The position numbers were made by a program, and so were the translations under genes. Below the pieces are notes generated by a model that saw nothing but the letters and a program-made list of their open reading frames with translations, ran no database searches and was not told the origin of the DNA. This document shows, one piece after another, positions 55,463 to 64,000 of a stretch of 64,000 bases of DNA. Each line of letters opens with the position of its first letter. Positions within the stretch are counted from its first letter, which is position 1. Source of the DNA: Bacteroides sp. (GTDB lineage: Bacteria; Bacteroidota; Bacteroidia; Bacteroidales; Bacteroidaceae); contig JAJQDI010000002.1 of NCBI GenBank assembly GCA_021202275.1, positions 1 to 64,000 on the forward strand, in the 5' to 3' direction.

Positions 55463-58243
55463 TCAGAAACTCTCCTGAGTATCCTCTGTCGGCAATTGCT
55501 TCAGCCGGATATCTTTCCATTGATCGCCCAACTGGGCGGAAACGCTCACCTGTGGTTCCTGGAGTTTATTGATCTTCAGCGTAGCTCTCTTTACCTCGCT
55601 GGCTGTGCGGTCAAACAGTTCCTGCATGGTCAGTTCCCCCTTAGACTCCTGCAATACCTTGATGAGGAAATAGGTATAATAGCCCTGTTTTTTCTCGTGG
55701 TACACACTGGAGGTCTGGTCGCCGCTGCTGGAAGAGAAGCTGATCGTATTGCCTAACGGGAATCCCGATCTGGGTACGACGCGGATCGCTTTCTGTGCCA
55801 CAAGCGGAGCTTCGCTCTTGTGTCCTCCACTGAAACAGGCATCCAGAAATACATATGCGTTCTTCGGATTATGAGCTGCCAGTTGTTTGTACAGATCGTT
55901 CAGTGAAATACCCAGGTGCATATTTCTTCCTGTGATGTCCACAGGCAGCAGATAGGGATCTTTGGTACGTTCGTCGTTATTGCCATGACCGGAGAAGTAG
56001 AAAAACAACTCGGCATCGGGATTGGCACTGGCAATGCTGGAGAGCCAACCCAACTGTTCGTGCATCATCCCGGTAGTGGCGTTATATAAGACTTTGATCT
56101 GGTTGGCCGGAATACCGAACGTACGCACGCAATACTCCCGGAACACCTGCGCGTCGTTGACTGCGTAAGGTACATTGATCTCGGCATTGGCCCCTGTGAT
56201 GCTGTAGTCTTCGTTGCCGATGATCAGCGCATAACGGTTGGGGCAAACTTCCCCTTCCGGAATATTCTCCAGCAGCTCACTCTGGTAGGTGAGCGAGAAG
56301 GTATTGGCATTGACCGCAGGGGCATCCGCGCGGGAAGAGATATTGATGGTATTGGCCGCGGTCAGATATTGTCCGATCTTTACTTTAAAGACCTGGTTGA
56401 CATAGGACGACCGGCTGTCTTCGCTTACCGTCATATTTACCAGGATCGAGTCGCGGTCGAAACGGTTGTTTACTACAAACCCGCAATCGATGACAGATAC
56501 CTCGCCGGGAGCAATACTATCCAGGGAGATCTCCGGTGCATCGGTAGCGTACACATTCTCAGGGAAAGTGAATTTGATCTGAAGTCCCGTAGCCGGCACA
56601 CGTCCGAGGTTGTTGAGGGCAACGGTCAGCTTTCCGTTCTTTCCCCGGGTCAGGGAAGAACCATCGGTAGCAAAGAACTGAAAGTCTGCCACATCCAGAC
56701 GGGGGAGTGCGTACTCCAGTGTACCGATATTCATGGCTATCGGCTGCGCGTCGAACCCATTGGCCTCAAACGCATAGAGGTTGATCACCGCCTGTGCGGT
56801 AGGCAGATCCTGTTTGGCTAAGAAACGCATGGTAAACTCTTTAGAACCTCCCGCGGGCACAATACCGGCATCGAGTTCACGGGCACCGTCGAAATATTGT
56901 TCCAGTCCATGCTGCTCGGACAGACGTACACGTACGTTGTACGCGTCTCCCTCTCCTTCGTTGAGCAAGGTAAACCGGATGGTGAATGCCTCACCGGCAT
57001 CGATCAGACGGTTGTTGTTGTGATCCATGAAACTATCTACCCGGATCACCAGCTGCGCCGGATTCACCGGTACCGGAGCAGAGAGATCCACCGTCTCTAC
57101 GATCGTACGGTCTTTCTGCGCTACCTGGTAGGCCGCGAGCAAGGCAGGGAAATCGCTGTAGGTCTTGTTGTTTTCCAGGATCTGTTTAAGCACTTCATAC
57201 TCCGCGGTCATATCCATATACTGGTAGATACTCATCAAACCCTGCATATACTGTACCGATGCCGGATCTTTGCTGAGTATTTTCAGGAAAAGTTGCTCCG
57301 CTTCCTGCAGGTATCCGGCAGCGCGCTGGCGGACGGCCGCGTACTCCGCGTCATTGGCTATCGTAGCTCCTTCGTTGATGATCTCCGTGGCATAATTGAA
57401 ATGGGCCCGTGCCACCCCCGTCAGGATCTCCGGGCTATCGGGATGAAGCGCGTACAACCACTGGTATACTTCCAGAGCCTCTTTGTTGCGTCCTTCACGT
57501 TCCATCAGGCGGGCTTTGATGGGAAGTACCTTTTCGTTGTTGGGGTCAATCTCCAGAATACGGTTGATACATACCAGCAACTTCTGCATGTTGTTGGTAG
57601 CGATATGCACGTTGACCAGGTTGTAAAAGAAATCCAGAGATACCGGATATTTCTGCACCGCCTCTTCGAGGATCTGTTCCTGCCTCTGATGATCCTTCTG
57701 CTTCTGGTAAGACATGCTCAGGTAGACATACGCGTCTTTATCCTTACCTGCGTCGGGCAAGGTAAGATACTCCCGGAAAAACCGTTGCGCCTGCTCGTGC
57801 TTGTCCTGGTTGTAGAATACCACCGCCGTATAATACAGAATGGAAGCATACTGGCCATCACGTCCGAGGTAGCTATCCTGCAGGGTGCGTAGCTGAGGCA
57901 GTTCGATATAAGCCGCACCAAACTCAGCGGCCTTTGCCGGATTGTCTTTGTCGGTGTAGTACGTGAACCCGGTCAGCAGCAACGGGTAGATCTGCCGCAA
58001 CCTCCGTTTGGAAGCGTCCAGATACTCACCCGCGTCGGAAGCTTCGGCCACCTTGCGGTAATTGTAATAAGAATTCAACAGATACCCGTACATACGATCC
58101 GCGTCCGTATGGTTGTCACGGGCACTCTCATACATCACAAATTGTTGAGCGGCATCATTGAACAGCGCACTGGTCTGCGCCTGTAATCCAACTCCCCACA
58201 CCAGGCATATCCCCATGATCGCCAAGAATACATTTTTTCTCAT
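55463..58243 (-). CDS. Exported TPR protein with C-terminal caspase (C14) protease domain
   Basis: A 926-aa protein with a signal peptide (about 1-22, GVGLQAQ). Residues ~30-390 are helical TPR-like repeats (AYVYLSMSYQKQKDHQRQEQILEEAVQKYP, ILEIDPNN). Residues ~400-640 are beta-rich CARDB/Ig-like (LLNEGEGDAYNVRVRLSE, LTVALNNLGRVPATGLQIKF). The caspase domain is about 670-900: RYALIIGNEDY, catalytic His in LFFYFSGHGNNDERTKDPYLLP (about 752) and Cys in YVFLDACFSGG (about 801). It should act outside the cytoplasm, which is unusual for bacterial caspase-like proteases. Last gene of the four-gene block, 153 bp after the WD40 gene. Confidence 0.88.
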   Translation of the reverse strand: MRKNVFLAIMGICLVWGVGLQAQTSALFNDAAQQFVMYESARDNHTDADRMYGYLLNSYYNYRKVAEASDAGEYLDASKRRLRQIYPLLLTGFTYYTDKDNPAKAAEFGAAYIELPQLRTLQDSYLGRDGQYASILYYTAVVFYNQDKHEQAQRFFREYLTLPDAGKDKDAYVYLSMSYQKQKDHQRQEQILEEAVQKYPVSLDFFYNLVNVHIATNNMQKLLVCINRILEIDPNNEKVLPIKARLMEREGRNKEALEVYQWLYALHPDSPEILTGVARAHFNYATEIINEGATIANDAEYAAVRQRAAGYLQEAEQLFLKILSKDPASVQYMQGLMSIYQYMDMTAEYEVLKQILENNKTYSDFPALLAAYQVAQKDRTIVETVDLSAPVPVNPAQLVIRVDSFMDHNNNRLIDAGEAFTIRFTLLNEGEGDAYNVRVRLSEQHGLEQYFDGARELDAGIVPAGGSKEFTMRFLAKQDLPTAQAVINLYAFEANGFDAQPIAMNIGTLEYALPRLDVADFQFFATDGSSLTRGKNGKLTVALNNLGRVPATGLQIKFTFPENVYATDAPEISLDSIAPGEVSVIDCGFVVNNRFDRDSILVNMTVSEDSRSSYVNQVFKVKIGQYLTAANTINISSRADAPAVNANTFSLTYQSELLENIPEGEVCPNRYALIIGNEDYSITGANAEINVPYAVNDAQVFREYCVRTFGIPANQIKVLYNATTGMMHEQLGWLSSIASANPDAELFFYFSGHGNNDERTKDPYLLPVDITGRNMHLGISLNDLYKQLAAHNPKNAYVFLDACFSGGHKSEAPLVAQKAIRVVPRSGFPLGNTISFSSSSGDQTSSVYHEKKQGYYTYFLIKVLQESKGELTMQELFDRTASEVKRATLKINKLQEPQVSVSAQLGDQWKDIRLKQLPTEDTQESF

Positions 58244-58312
58244 AATTAACTCCTGTATATTCTCTTACACAAAATTTCATCTTCCAGTGCTGTAGTCTAA
58301 GACACAACGATA

Positions 58313-58398
58313 CATTTCGTATGTTTGCATATAAAATGTTATGCATTGGGATTTACAAACATATTCTTCCTGTAATTGTAATCGTAAATCCGTAAATC
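58313..58398. repeat. Dispersed MITE-like element, copy 8 (degenerate)
   Basis: CGTATGTTTGCATATAAAATGTTATGCAT...CATATTCTTCCTGTAATTGTAATCGTAAATCCGTAAATC. It aligns to 8105-8180 of copy 1. Its right edge overlaps the TGA stop of the WD40 gene (TGATTTACGGATTTACGATT). Confidence 0.65.
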
Positions 58399-60481
58399 AG
58401 AACGCATCCAGAATGGTGAACTCCACATTGATCTTCCGGTACTCCCCTCCTCTTTCCGTGGCTACCTCCACATAGAAATCATATTCGTTGCGGGTATTCT
58501 GTAAGGTGGTGATGTGATTTTCGATCATATGTTGTACGCCTGCCGCGCGCAGGTAGGCGAGCTGCTGGTTCTGGGTAATACCGCTTGCTTTGGTGACGGT
58601 GAGGTTGTCGAGTACACCGTCGCTGTAATAGGGTTCGTTGACAAAGTCACCGTACCGGCCGTCATACGCGATACGTCCACGGATAGGGCTGGCGTCTGCC
58701 GAACCGGTGATCTTTACTTTCACCCGTTTGCCTTCGCTCAGGTATTTGGCAAAGTCGCCTTCCTGGAACGACTGCCGGATGATGCGCATCATCGACATGG
58801 CCGCGTTGGATTTCTCTATATCGTATCCACCGGACGGGAAATCTTCGTTGGCCGAGAACGCGCGGTTCACCACTTCGTATTGATAACCGATCTTATAATT
58901 AAGGATCCGGTTCCCTTCCGCATCTACACCGGCTACCACTTCCGTATTCACCGTGATCTGGGTATTGTCCGTGATCAGTTTGTCCTGCTTGTTCTCTTCC
59001 AGTACCTCCTGCTTGAGGTCTTCGAGTTTCATTCCTTCCTGGCTCACCTGCTGCATCACTTCCAGCGGAATAAAATGATCATCTACCTCCATGGCATTGA
59101 GTTTCAGACGGCCGATGTTGTCATAGATATATACCTTACCAGACACCTCATTGAGCACCTCCACATAGGCGATCTCAAATTCGTCTTTATCATTCAGTAC
59201 ATACTGCGCATTGGAGAAAGAGAAGTTGGAAGGATCGTTGAAGTCGCCGACTTCATTGCTTCCAACGGGAATCTCAATATCGGGCATATGTTCAAAACCG
59301 ATCGCAAGCAGTCCAGTAGCCACGCTGTAGTCACGGGTAAACGGATTGTCTATGGCGATACGGTCTCCGGCCAGACGGGTAGCGGCCTCAATGGAAAACA
59401 GTTCCTGCTGGCGGGCACGGGTTTCGTCGTTGACACGCAACTGATATTCTTCCAGAGATTCGCCCTGCATCATCTTTACCCATTCATTCATCTGCTGGTC
59501 TACCTCCTGGTTGAGCAACTTACCGTAGAACGGATTCAGGCCGTTGGCATTCCAGTAGACCAGCTCGTTGTACCGGTTGGTGAGCAGATGCTGTTCGTCG
59601 CTGGCGGTAGCCTTCATAAAGGCGCATGTCACCGCGCCGGCATTGCCCGGAAGGGTTTGCAGGACCTGCTGGTTGCGCAGGTTGAGTATCCGGATAGAAT
59701 CTCCTCCCTCAACAAAAGCCAGGTATTTATCGTCCATATTGAAAGCAGAAAGACTCAGGGAAGACTCCGCTTCATAGGTATATACCGGTTCCCAGCTTAC
59801 CGTGTTCCACAGCGTGATCCGGTTGGTATCATCTACCGAAGCCATCATACTGCCGTCGTTGGAAAAAGCCACATACGAGACCTCTCCGTCTACAGAAAGC
59901 TGTTTGCGCATGCTGCGCGCGTCAAAGTTCCAGATGTCGATCTCTTTTCCACGGACCGCCGCCACGAAGTAATTATCCGGGCTCATGCGGACAAATCGTG
60001 CGGGCGACTCTCCCTGAAGTATACACTTCAAGGAATAGTCGCGGGGGTCATATACCAGGATCTCGGACAGGGAATTGGCCACGACCAGGTTACGGGCATC
60101 TGCTCCGTAACACAAGGCACCCACCTCCCATTTTCCTTTTACACCTTTGCGTTTATTCTTTATCTTCTGAAGCACTTTGTTGTAGTCGTTGCAGGAATAG
60201 ATCGCCACGCGTCCCTTCTTATCCAATACCGCCAGGCTGGCACCGGAAGGAATGATGGCGAATTCCCTGATTTTCTCTACTTCAAACAACTGGTTGTCGT
60301 TGTAGGTATGGATGCCTTTTCCGTTGTAGTACATCACCCGGTACGACGCGTTGCTCACAGAGGTGATCTTTCTTTTCGCTTTGTATGTTTTCAACTCTTC
60401 TACCTGCGTGAAAAGCGAGGCAGATACAGCTGCCATTCCCAGGCACAGGAATATTCTTTGGATTGTGATTCTAGCCAACAT
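58397..60481 (-). CDS. Exported WD40-type beta-propeller with OmpA-like C-terminus
   Basis: A 694-aa protein. A hydrophobic N-terminus (about 1-25) could be a signal peptide or anchor. Residues ~30-310 are WD40-like repeats (VSYVAFSNDGSMMASVDDTNRITLWNTVSW, FVRMSPDNYFVAAVRGKEIDIWNFDARS). A middle region of unknown fold follows. The C-terminus (about 590-694) resembles an OmpA/MotB peptidoglycan-binding domain (VKVKITGSADASPIRGRIAYDGRYGDF, NQQLAYLRAAGVQHMIENHI). It would be tethered to the cell wall as a scaffold. It lies 63 bp after the transglutaminase-like gene. Confidence 0.75.
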   Translation of the reverse strand: MLARITIQRIFLCLGMAAVSASLFTQVEELKTYKAKRKITSVSNASYRVMYYNGKGIHTYNDNQLFEVEKIREFAIIPSGASLAVLDKKGRVAIYSCNDYNKVLQKIKNKRKGVKGKWEVGALCYGADARNLVVANSLSEILVYDPRDYSLKCILQGESPARFVRMSPDNYFVAAVRGKEIDIWNFDARSMRKQLSVDGEVSYVAFSNDGSMMASVDDTNRITLWNTVSWEPVYTYEAESSLSLSAFNMDDKYLAFVEGGDSIRILNLRNQQVLQTLPGNAGAVTCAFMKATASDEQHLLTNRYNELVYWNANGLNPFYGKLLNQEVDQQMNEWVKMMQGESLEEYQLRVNDETRARQQELFSIEAATRLAGDRIAIDNPFTRDYSVATGLLAIGFEHMPDIEIPVGSNEVGDFNDPSNFSFSNAQYVLNDKDEFEIAYVEVLNEVSGKVYIYDNIGRLKLNAMEVDDHFIPLEVMQQVSQEGMKLEDLKQEVLEENKQDKLITDNTQITVNTEVVAGVDAEGNRILNYKIGYQYEVVNRAFSANEDFPSGGYDIEKSNAAMSMMRIIRQSFQEGDFAKYLSEGKRVKVKITGSADASPIRGRIAYDGRYGDFVNEPYYSDGVLDNLTVTKASGITQNQQLAYLRAAGVQHMIENHITTLQNTRNEYDFYVEVATERGGEYRKINVEFTILDAF

Positions 60482-60544
60482 CTCTTTATTCTGTTTTATT
60501 TGTTATCGTCTTTGGTTCTTTCTATATATGCCTTTGGTTCCTGC

Positions 60545-63166
60545 TCAATTCAGGATGTCTTTTCCCAGATTGAAGGTTTTAGTGGTATGATTCTTGTCAT
60601 AATCAAACAGCAGGTCTCCGTTCTGCTTGTAAAGGATCACGTGGTTGAGCCGGAACCAGATGACAGCGGCTCCTACCTTGACACCGTCTATGATATCCAT
60701 CCGGATGTCTCCGGATGGTAAGGTACGCAGACTTACTTTACTGCCACTCTGCACCCTGACCTTATCAAAGCTGACCGACTTGCCGTGGGAAGTCTGGATG
60801 GTCATTACCCCGCTTTCATTCACCACGATGGAAATAGCGGCTATGTTCTTATAAATATTCGGGCATCTCTGTCTGAAGGAAGGATTGTACCTATCCAGTG
60901 CTGCAATCACATCCGCACCGTTGATCCGGCGTCCGGGCTTGCTCATCATTTCTATGAACGCAAACACTCCTGCGATGGAGGGATCCGTACGGTTGGAGAT
61001 CCATTGATTGTTGAGCTGATGCAGCAGATCGGCCACAGATAGTTCTTCCGCGGCATGGGTCACCTGGGCATGAGCTACAGCCAGGTGATCACTGCCAGGC
61101 AGAATGCCGCTCAGCAACAGATTTCCGTTGTCCAGAGAAGTGAGTCTGACAGGAGGCATCTCTGCTGTCTGGGGAAACTCCAGTTTATCTATGATCCTGC
61201 CGTCGCGATCCAATGTATAGGTGTAGGCATTGCAGGCTTTTTCCTCCGGTTTCATTCCATTCAGCCAGTCTACCGTTCCCCGGGAAGAGAGAGCTGCCAG
61301 AAACACCTGTGACGACTCTTTTTCGGGCAACCGTACGTCAGCCAGCTGCAGATCCGACAGAGCCGTTCCGGTCAGATACAACCGATCTTCCCCTCCGAAA
61401 AGGGCCAGTTGCAGGATATCCTGTTGCGAACGAAGAGGGATAAACCAGTCGAACGAGCCATTCGGATCGACACGCCCGATAAATGGCGACGCGCCCGCAA
61501 CCGGGTGATGGGTCTGTCCCGCGCAGGTCACCGATCGGTTGAAATACCCACACACGTAGTAACTACCGTCGGGAGCCGCGATCAGATTGTCCTTCGCCGC
61601 GCCGGGATACATACCTTTGGTTTGCAATACTTCCCGGAGAGACCATTTGCGTTCGAGCTGCAGGTCGGCGTTTTTCACCGGGATCAGTTCTGCCTTCGAG
61701 GTAGCATAGCGCGCCATGGCCATGCCAACGAGTGAGTTGACATAGGTCGGATCGCAGGATACATACTGCCTTCCCTGGTAGATATATGTATAGGCTTCTT
61801 TGTTAAAGCCTTCTATACACACTCCCGTAGAGGCGTGTCCGGGATACAACAACCCGATGGTAGGATAGCCCAGCAGAGAATGTACCATGTAGCTGAGCAA
61901 TACGGCACGATCTTCACAGTCGGTATACGGATAGGCAAAACACTCTTCTACGAAGAAATAACGTTCGCGTCCGAATTGCTCTTCGTCTGTCATATAAGGG
62001 AATCCCGCATAGATGAAATCGAGCAGTAACTGTACCTTTTCTTCTCCTGTAGAACAGCTTTCCAGTAAAGGGATAAAACTGGTATACAGATCTGTTTTCA
62101 GCTCGGAAGAGACCGAGGCATCGAAATAGACCTGCATATCCGCAGACGGATAGTCGTTGTAAAAATCGATCACCCCCTGGTTGTACCGCAAAGAGACATC
62201 ATGGTCTTTCCCGTTGAAGGAAAAACTTACCCGACGCTCTCCCACCGGAGCGTCTGCGAAATGAAGCGCGGTGGAAAGGTTCATATCCAGTTTTCTGTTG
62301 CCTTCGGAAAACTCACCGTCGTAGGTACGGATGCCTCCGGGTATGGGTTGCAAGGCATAATAACGCACTCCGTTCTTTTCTATATAAGGATGTTCGTAGA
62401 TCTTTTGTACGAACGACAACAGGATCACCGGCTCGTTGCTGCTGGTAAAAGCCAGACGCGCGCTGTAGCCTGCTTTGTTCATCAGGAACCAGGTCAATAG
62501 ACGCGCCGAAGTGAGATCCTGTCCATACAGCTGCAAAGCCATCGACTGCACAAGCCGGTAGAATCCCCAGTCATTCAGTCCATACCGCTCTTTGAGGGTA
62601 AACAACTGATCGAGCAAGCTGTCGTAAGAGGTCTCCGCTTTCGCACGCCAGTAACCGGCCACTCCTCTCTCCTGCATTTCTTCCTGATAAGGAAACGCCA
62701 GTTTCCTGTCTACGGAAATGTTCAATGTACTGCCGTAAAAGGAGAACACAACTGGTTGAGTGTCTGCCGATGCTTCCGGAGAGCGGGGGATACGGGGATG
62801 GCTGGAGGGTGCGACCGGATCCGGAACTACCGGGGTCACAGCCAGCGGAACGGTAGAAGAGGGCCGCTGTTCGTCGGGGGTGGCCTGAGGTGGGGTCACC
62901 GGTTTGGGAACACTTTCTCTCAACTCCCCGGAGAACACGCTGAATTCTTTCCAGTGCTGTTCCAGCATCTCACTGAAAGCCTTGTCCTGCTCTTCCGCAA
63001 AACGATGGAAATCGGCCCGGATCTCTTCGGTGAACAGGTGCATTTCTTCCTGAAAGCCGGAAAGCATCTGATCCATCTCTTTCTGCAACTCCTCCGGAGT
63101 CTGCGCAGAAAGAAATCCACCTACCAGGCAAAAACATATAAAGATGTGCTGTCGCATACGAATCAT
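60545..63166 (-). CDS. Exported transglutaminase-like protein
   Basis: An 873-aa protein with signal peptide (about 1-21, GGFLSAQ). A charged helical, probably coiled-coil segment (about 22-85) and a Pro-rich linker (about 88-135) follow. The transglutaminase-like core (about 360-480) has Cys in YPYTDCEDRAVLLSYMVHSLLGYP (about 416), His in GHASTGVCIEG and Asp in YVSCDPTYVN, a full triad. The C-terminal half has propeller-like repeats (GSYYVCGYFNRSVTCAG, DRLYLTGTALSDLQL) and a final basic region. Such domains can be proteases or crosslinkers; activity is not assigned. Middle of the four-gene block, 71 bp after the DUF4384-like gene. Confidence 0.78.
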   Translation of the reverse strand: MIRMRQHIFICFCLVGGFLSAQTPEELQKEMDQMLSGFQEEMHLFTEEIRADFHRFAEEQDKAFSEMLEQHWKEFSVFSGELRESVPKPVTPPQATPDEQRPSSTVPLAVTPVVPDPVAPSSHPRIPRSPEASADTQPVVFSFYGSTLNISVDRKLAFPYQEEMQERGVAGYWRAKAETSYDSLLDQLFTLKERYGLNDWGFYRLVQSMALQLYGQDLTSARLLTWFLMNKAGYSARLAFTSSNEPVILLSFVQKIYEHPYIEKNGVRYYALQPIPGGIRTYDGEFSEGNRKLDMNLSTALHFADAPVGERRVSFSFNGKDHDVSLRYNQGVIDFYNDYPSADMQVYFDASVSSELKTDLYTSFIPLLESCSTGEEKVQLLLDFIYAGFPYMTDEEQFGRERYFFVEECFAYPYTDCEDRAVLLSYMVHSLLGYPTIGLLYPGHASTGVCIEGFNKEAYTYIYQGRQYVSCDPTYVNSLVGMAMARYATSKAELIPVKNADLQLERKWSLREVLQTKGMYPGAAKDNLIAAPDGSYYVCGYFNRSVTCAGQTHHPVAGASPFIGRVDPNGSFDWFIPLRSQQDILQLALFGGEDRLYLTGTALSDLQLADVRLPEKESSQVFLAALSSRGTVDWLNGMKPEEKACNAYTYTLDRDGRIIDKLEFPQTAEMPPVRLTSLDNGNLLLSGILPGSDHLAVAHAQVTHAAEELSVADLLHQLNNQWISNRTDPSIAGVFAFIEMMSKPGRRINGADVIAALDRYNPSFRQRCPNIYKNIAAISIVVNESGVMTIQTSHGKSVSFDKVRVQSGSKVSLRTLPSGDIRMDIIDGVKVGAAVIWFRLNHVILYKQNGDLLFDYDKNHTTKTFNLGKDILN

Positions 63167-63237
63167 TTTTGAGTTCGGAGCATGGAACCGGAATACCGGT
63201 TGTCTGCCTCTGCTACTAAGATGTAATATCCTGCTTT

Positions 63238-64000
63238 TTACTCTGTGATCTGAAGCATCTGCAATACGGTAGCACGTTCATGGGCGGGAATGCTGTATAC
63301 CCACTTCAACACGCTTTCGAAAGTGACCTTCTGATCGGTATAAGGAATATTCTGCCGGGTGGCGATCATCATAAGATTGATCCGTTCGAAAGGTTTATTA
63401 GTCACCTTGGATAGTTCGTATTTCAGGCCATTGCCGGGAAAGGTATACTCCTGATCGGCCAGGAACAGACGGGAAGCCTCGAGTTCATTCGGGAATACCA
63501 CGGAACCTCCGTCTTTATCGAACCAAAAGATGGTGAGATAGGCATCCCGGTTCCGGGACCGTATGTTGAAACTCAGCCCATCGCCGTTCTTATATGTATT
63601 TCCCACACCGGTCAGTTCCAGGACAAACTCCCGGTCGGTCTGCTCGTTTACCCTGACCACCGCGCCGATGGTTACCTCTTTGGAAAGGGTCTCGGTACGC
63701 GGGTCCCAGATATTGCGGACTTTCCTGTCGGTCACATTCATCATCCCGCCGATAGCAATGGCGTTGACCTGGGAATAGACCTCGTAGAAATTGCTGTTGT
63801 CATTCTCCGATACCTGCCCGAAGGCGGAGAAGACCTCCTCAAAAACACCGGCCTTGCGCAAAGCCTCTTTACGGGCTTCCATCAACGCTTTTTCCTCGGC
63901 CTGACGCGGAGTGATATCGTCACTCACTACCCAGACTCCGGTACATCCCTGAACTTTCACCTCTTTTTGTGCGGATAAAGAGACGAAAGGCAACACACAG
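63238..64000 (-). CDS. DUF4384-like exported protein, 5' end outside the window
   Basis: At least 252 residues. The frame stays open to the window edge, and the listed start is a GTG inside a signal peptide (FVSLSAQ), so the gene is cut. After the leader comes a segment with CTGVWVVSDDITPRQAEEKALMEARKEALRKAG, typical of LPP20-like envelope proteins. Then a beta domain matches DUF4384 (GDGLSFNIRSRNRDAYLTIFWFDKDGGSVVFPNE). DUF4384 domains are often found beside caspase-type proteases, which fits this operon. Confidence 0.72.
   Translation of the reverse strand, partial: CVLPFVSLSAQKEVKVQGCTGVWVVSDDITPRQAEEKALMEARKEALRKAGVFEEVFSAFGQVSENDNSNFYEVYSQVNAIAIGGMMNVTDRKVRNIWDPRTETLSKEVTIGAVVRVNEQTDREFVLELTGVGNTYKNGDGLSFNIRSRNRDAYLTIFWFDKDGGSVVFPNELEASRLFLADQEYTFPGNGLKYELSKVTNKPFERINLMMIATRQNIPYTDQKVTFESVLKWVYSIPAHERATVLQMLQITE

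Overview
The window is chromosomal DNA of a Bacteroidales bacterium (Bacteroides/Parabacteroides-like; the genus cannot be fixed from the sequence). The case rests on two SusC/SusD pairs, lipoprotein signal peptides on secreted hydrolases, promoter elements of the Bacteroides form TTTG-N19-TAnnTTTG, and arginine and rhamnose operons arranged as in that order. Base composition is close to half GC.

Layout. 1-0.8 kb: divergent tRNA-Phe (cut by the window edge) and tRNA-Pro(CGG), then intergenic DNA with strong palindromes. 0.8-11.1 kb, minus strand: pectin/rhamnogalacturonan (RG) hydrolases (DUF4450-like protein, six-hairpin glycosidase lipoprotein, PL1 pectate lyase, GH2). 11.4-12.6 kb: a serine hydrolase. 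12.9-24.7 kb: two SusC/SusD pairs pointing away from each other, with an AraC-family regulator between them. 25.8-32.4 kb, minus strand: rhaB-rhaA-rhaT-rhaD-GH105. 32.7-42.3 kb, minus strand: GH28, PL11, GH106 and an esterase-GH105 fusion. 42.5-47.4 kb, plus strand: argR-GNAT-argG-argC-argD. 47.5-50.7 kb: two back-to-back gene remnants and a PAS/GAF histidine kinase. 51.2-54.6 kb, plus strand: proC, an XRE-cupin regulator and an AMP-forming acyl-CoA ligase. 55.4-64 kb, minus strand: four exported proteins (DUF4384-like, transglutaminase-like, WD40 + OmpA-like, TPR + caspase).

How it works together. The RG enzymes (PL1, PL11, GH28, two GH105 domains, GH106, GH2, esterase) would break pectic polysaccharide at the surface and in the periplasm. 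SusC/SusD would bind and import the products. RhaT, RhaA, RhaB and RhaD would convert released L-rhamnose to dihydroxyacetone phosphate and lactaldehyde.

Most interesting observation. The two susC genes carry a 42-bp perfect inverted repeat inside their coding sequence (17999-18040 and 19488-19529). Between the copies lie the AraC regulator, the promoter, and the start codon and signal peptide of susC1. The plus-strand susC2 has no signal peptide and begins exactly at its repeat copy. Inverting the segment would move this 'head' in frame onto susC2, giving a predicted 1076-aa receptor. This is a DNA-inversion switch choosing between two transport systems. The copy now ON carries an in-frame TAG at codon 270.

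Other points. Two more genes of the same pathway (rhaA, PL11) also have a single in-frame TAG, and two genes have one-base homopolymer frameshifts (GH2, histidine kinase). A family of palindromic, MITE-like repeats sits directly at the stop codons of at least seven genes, always in the same orientation relative to transcription.
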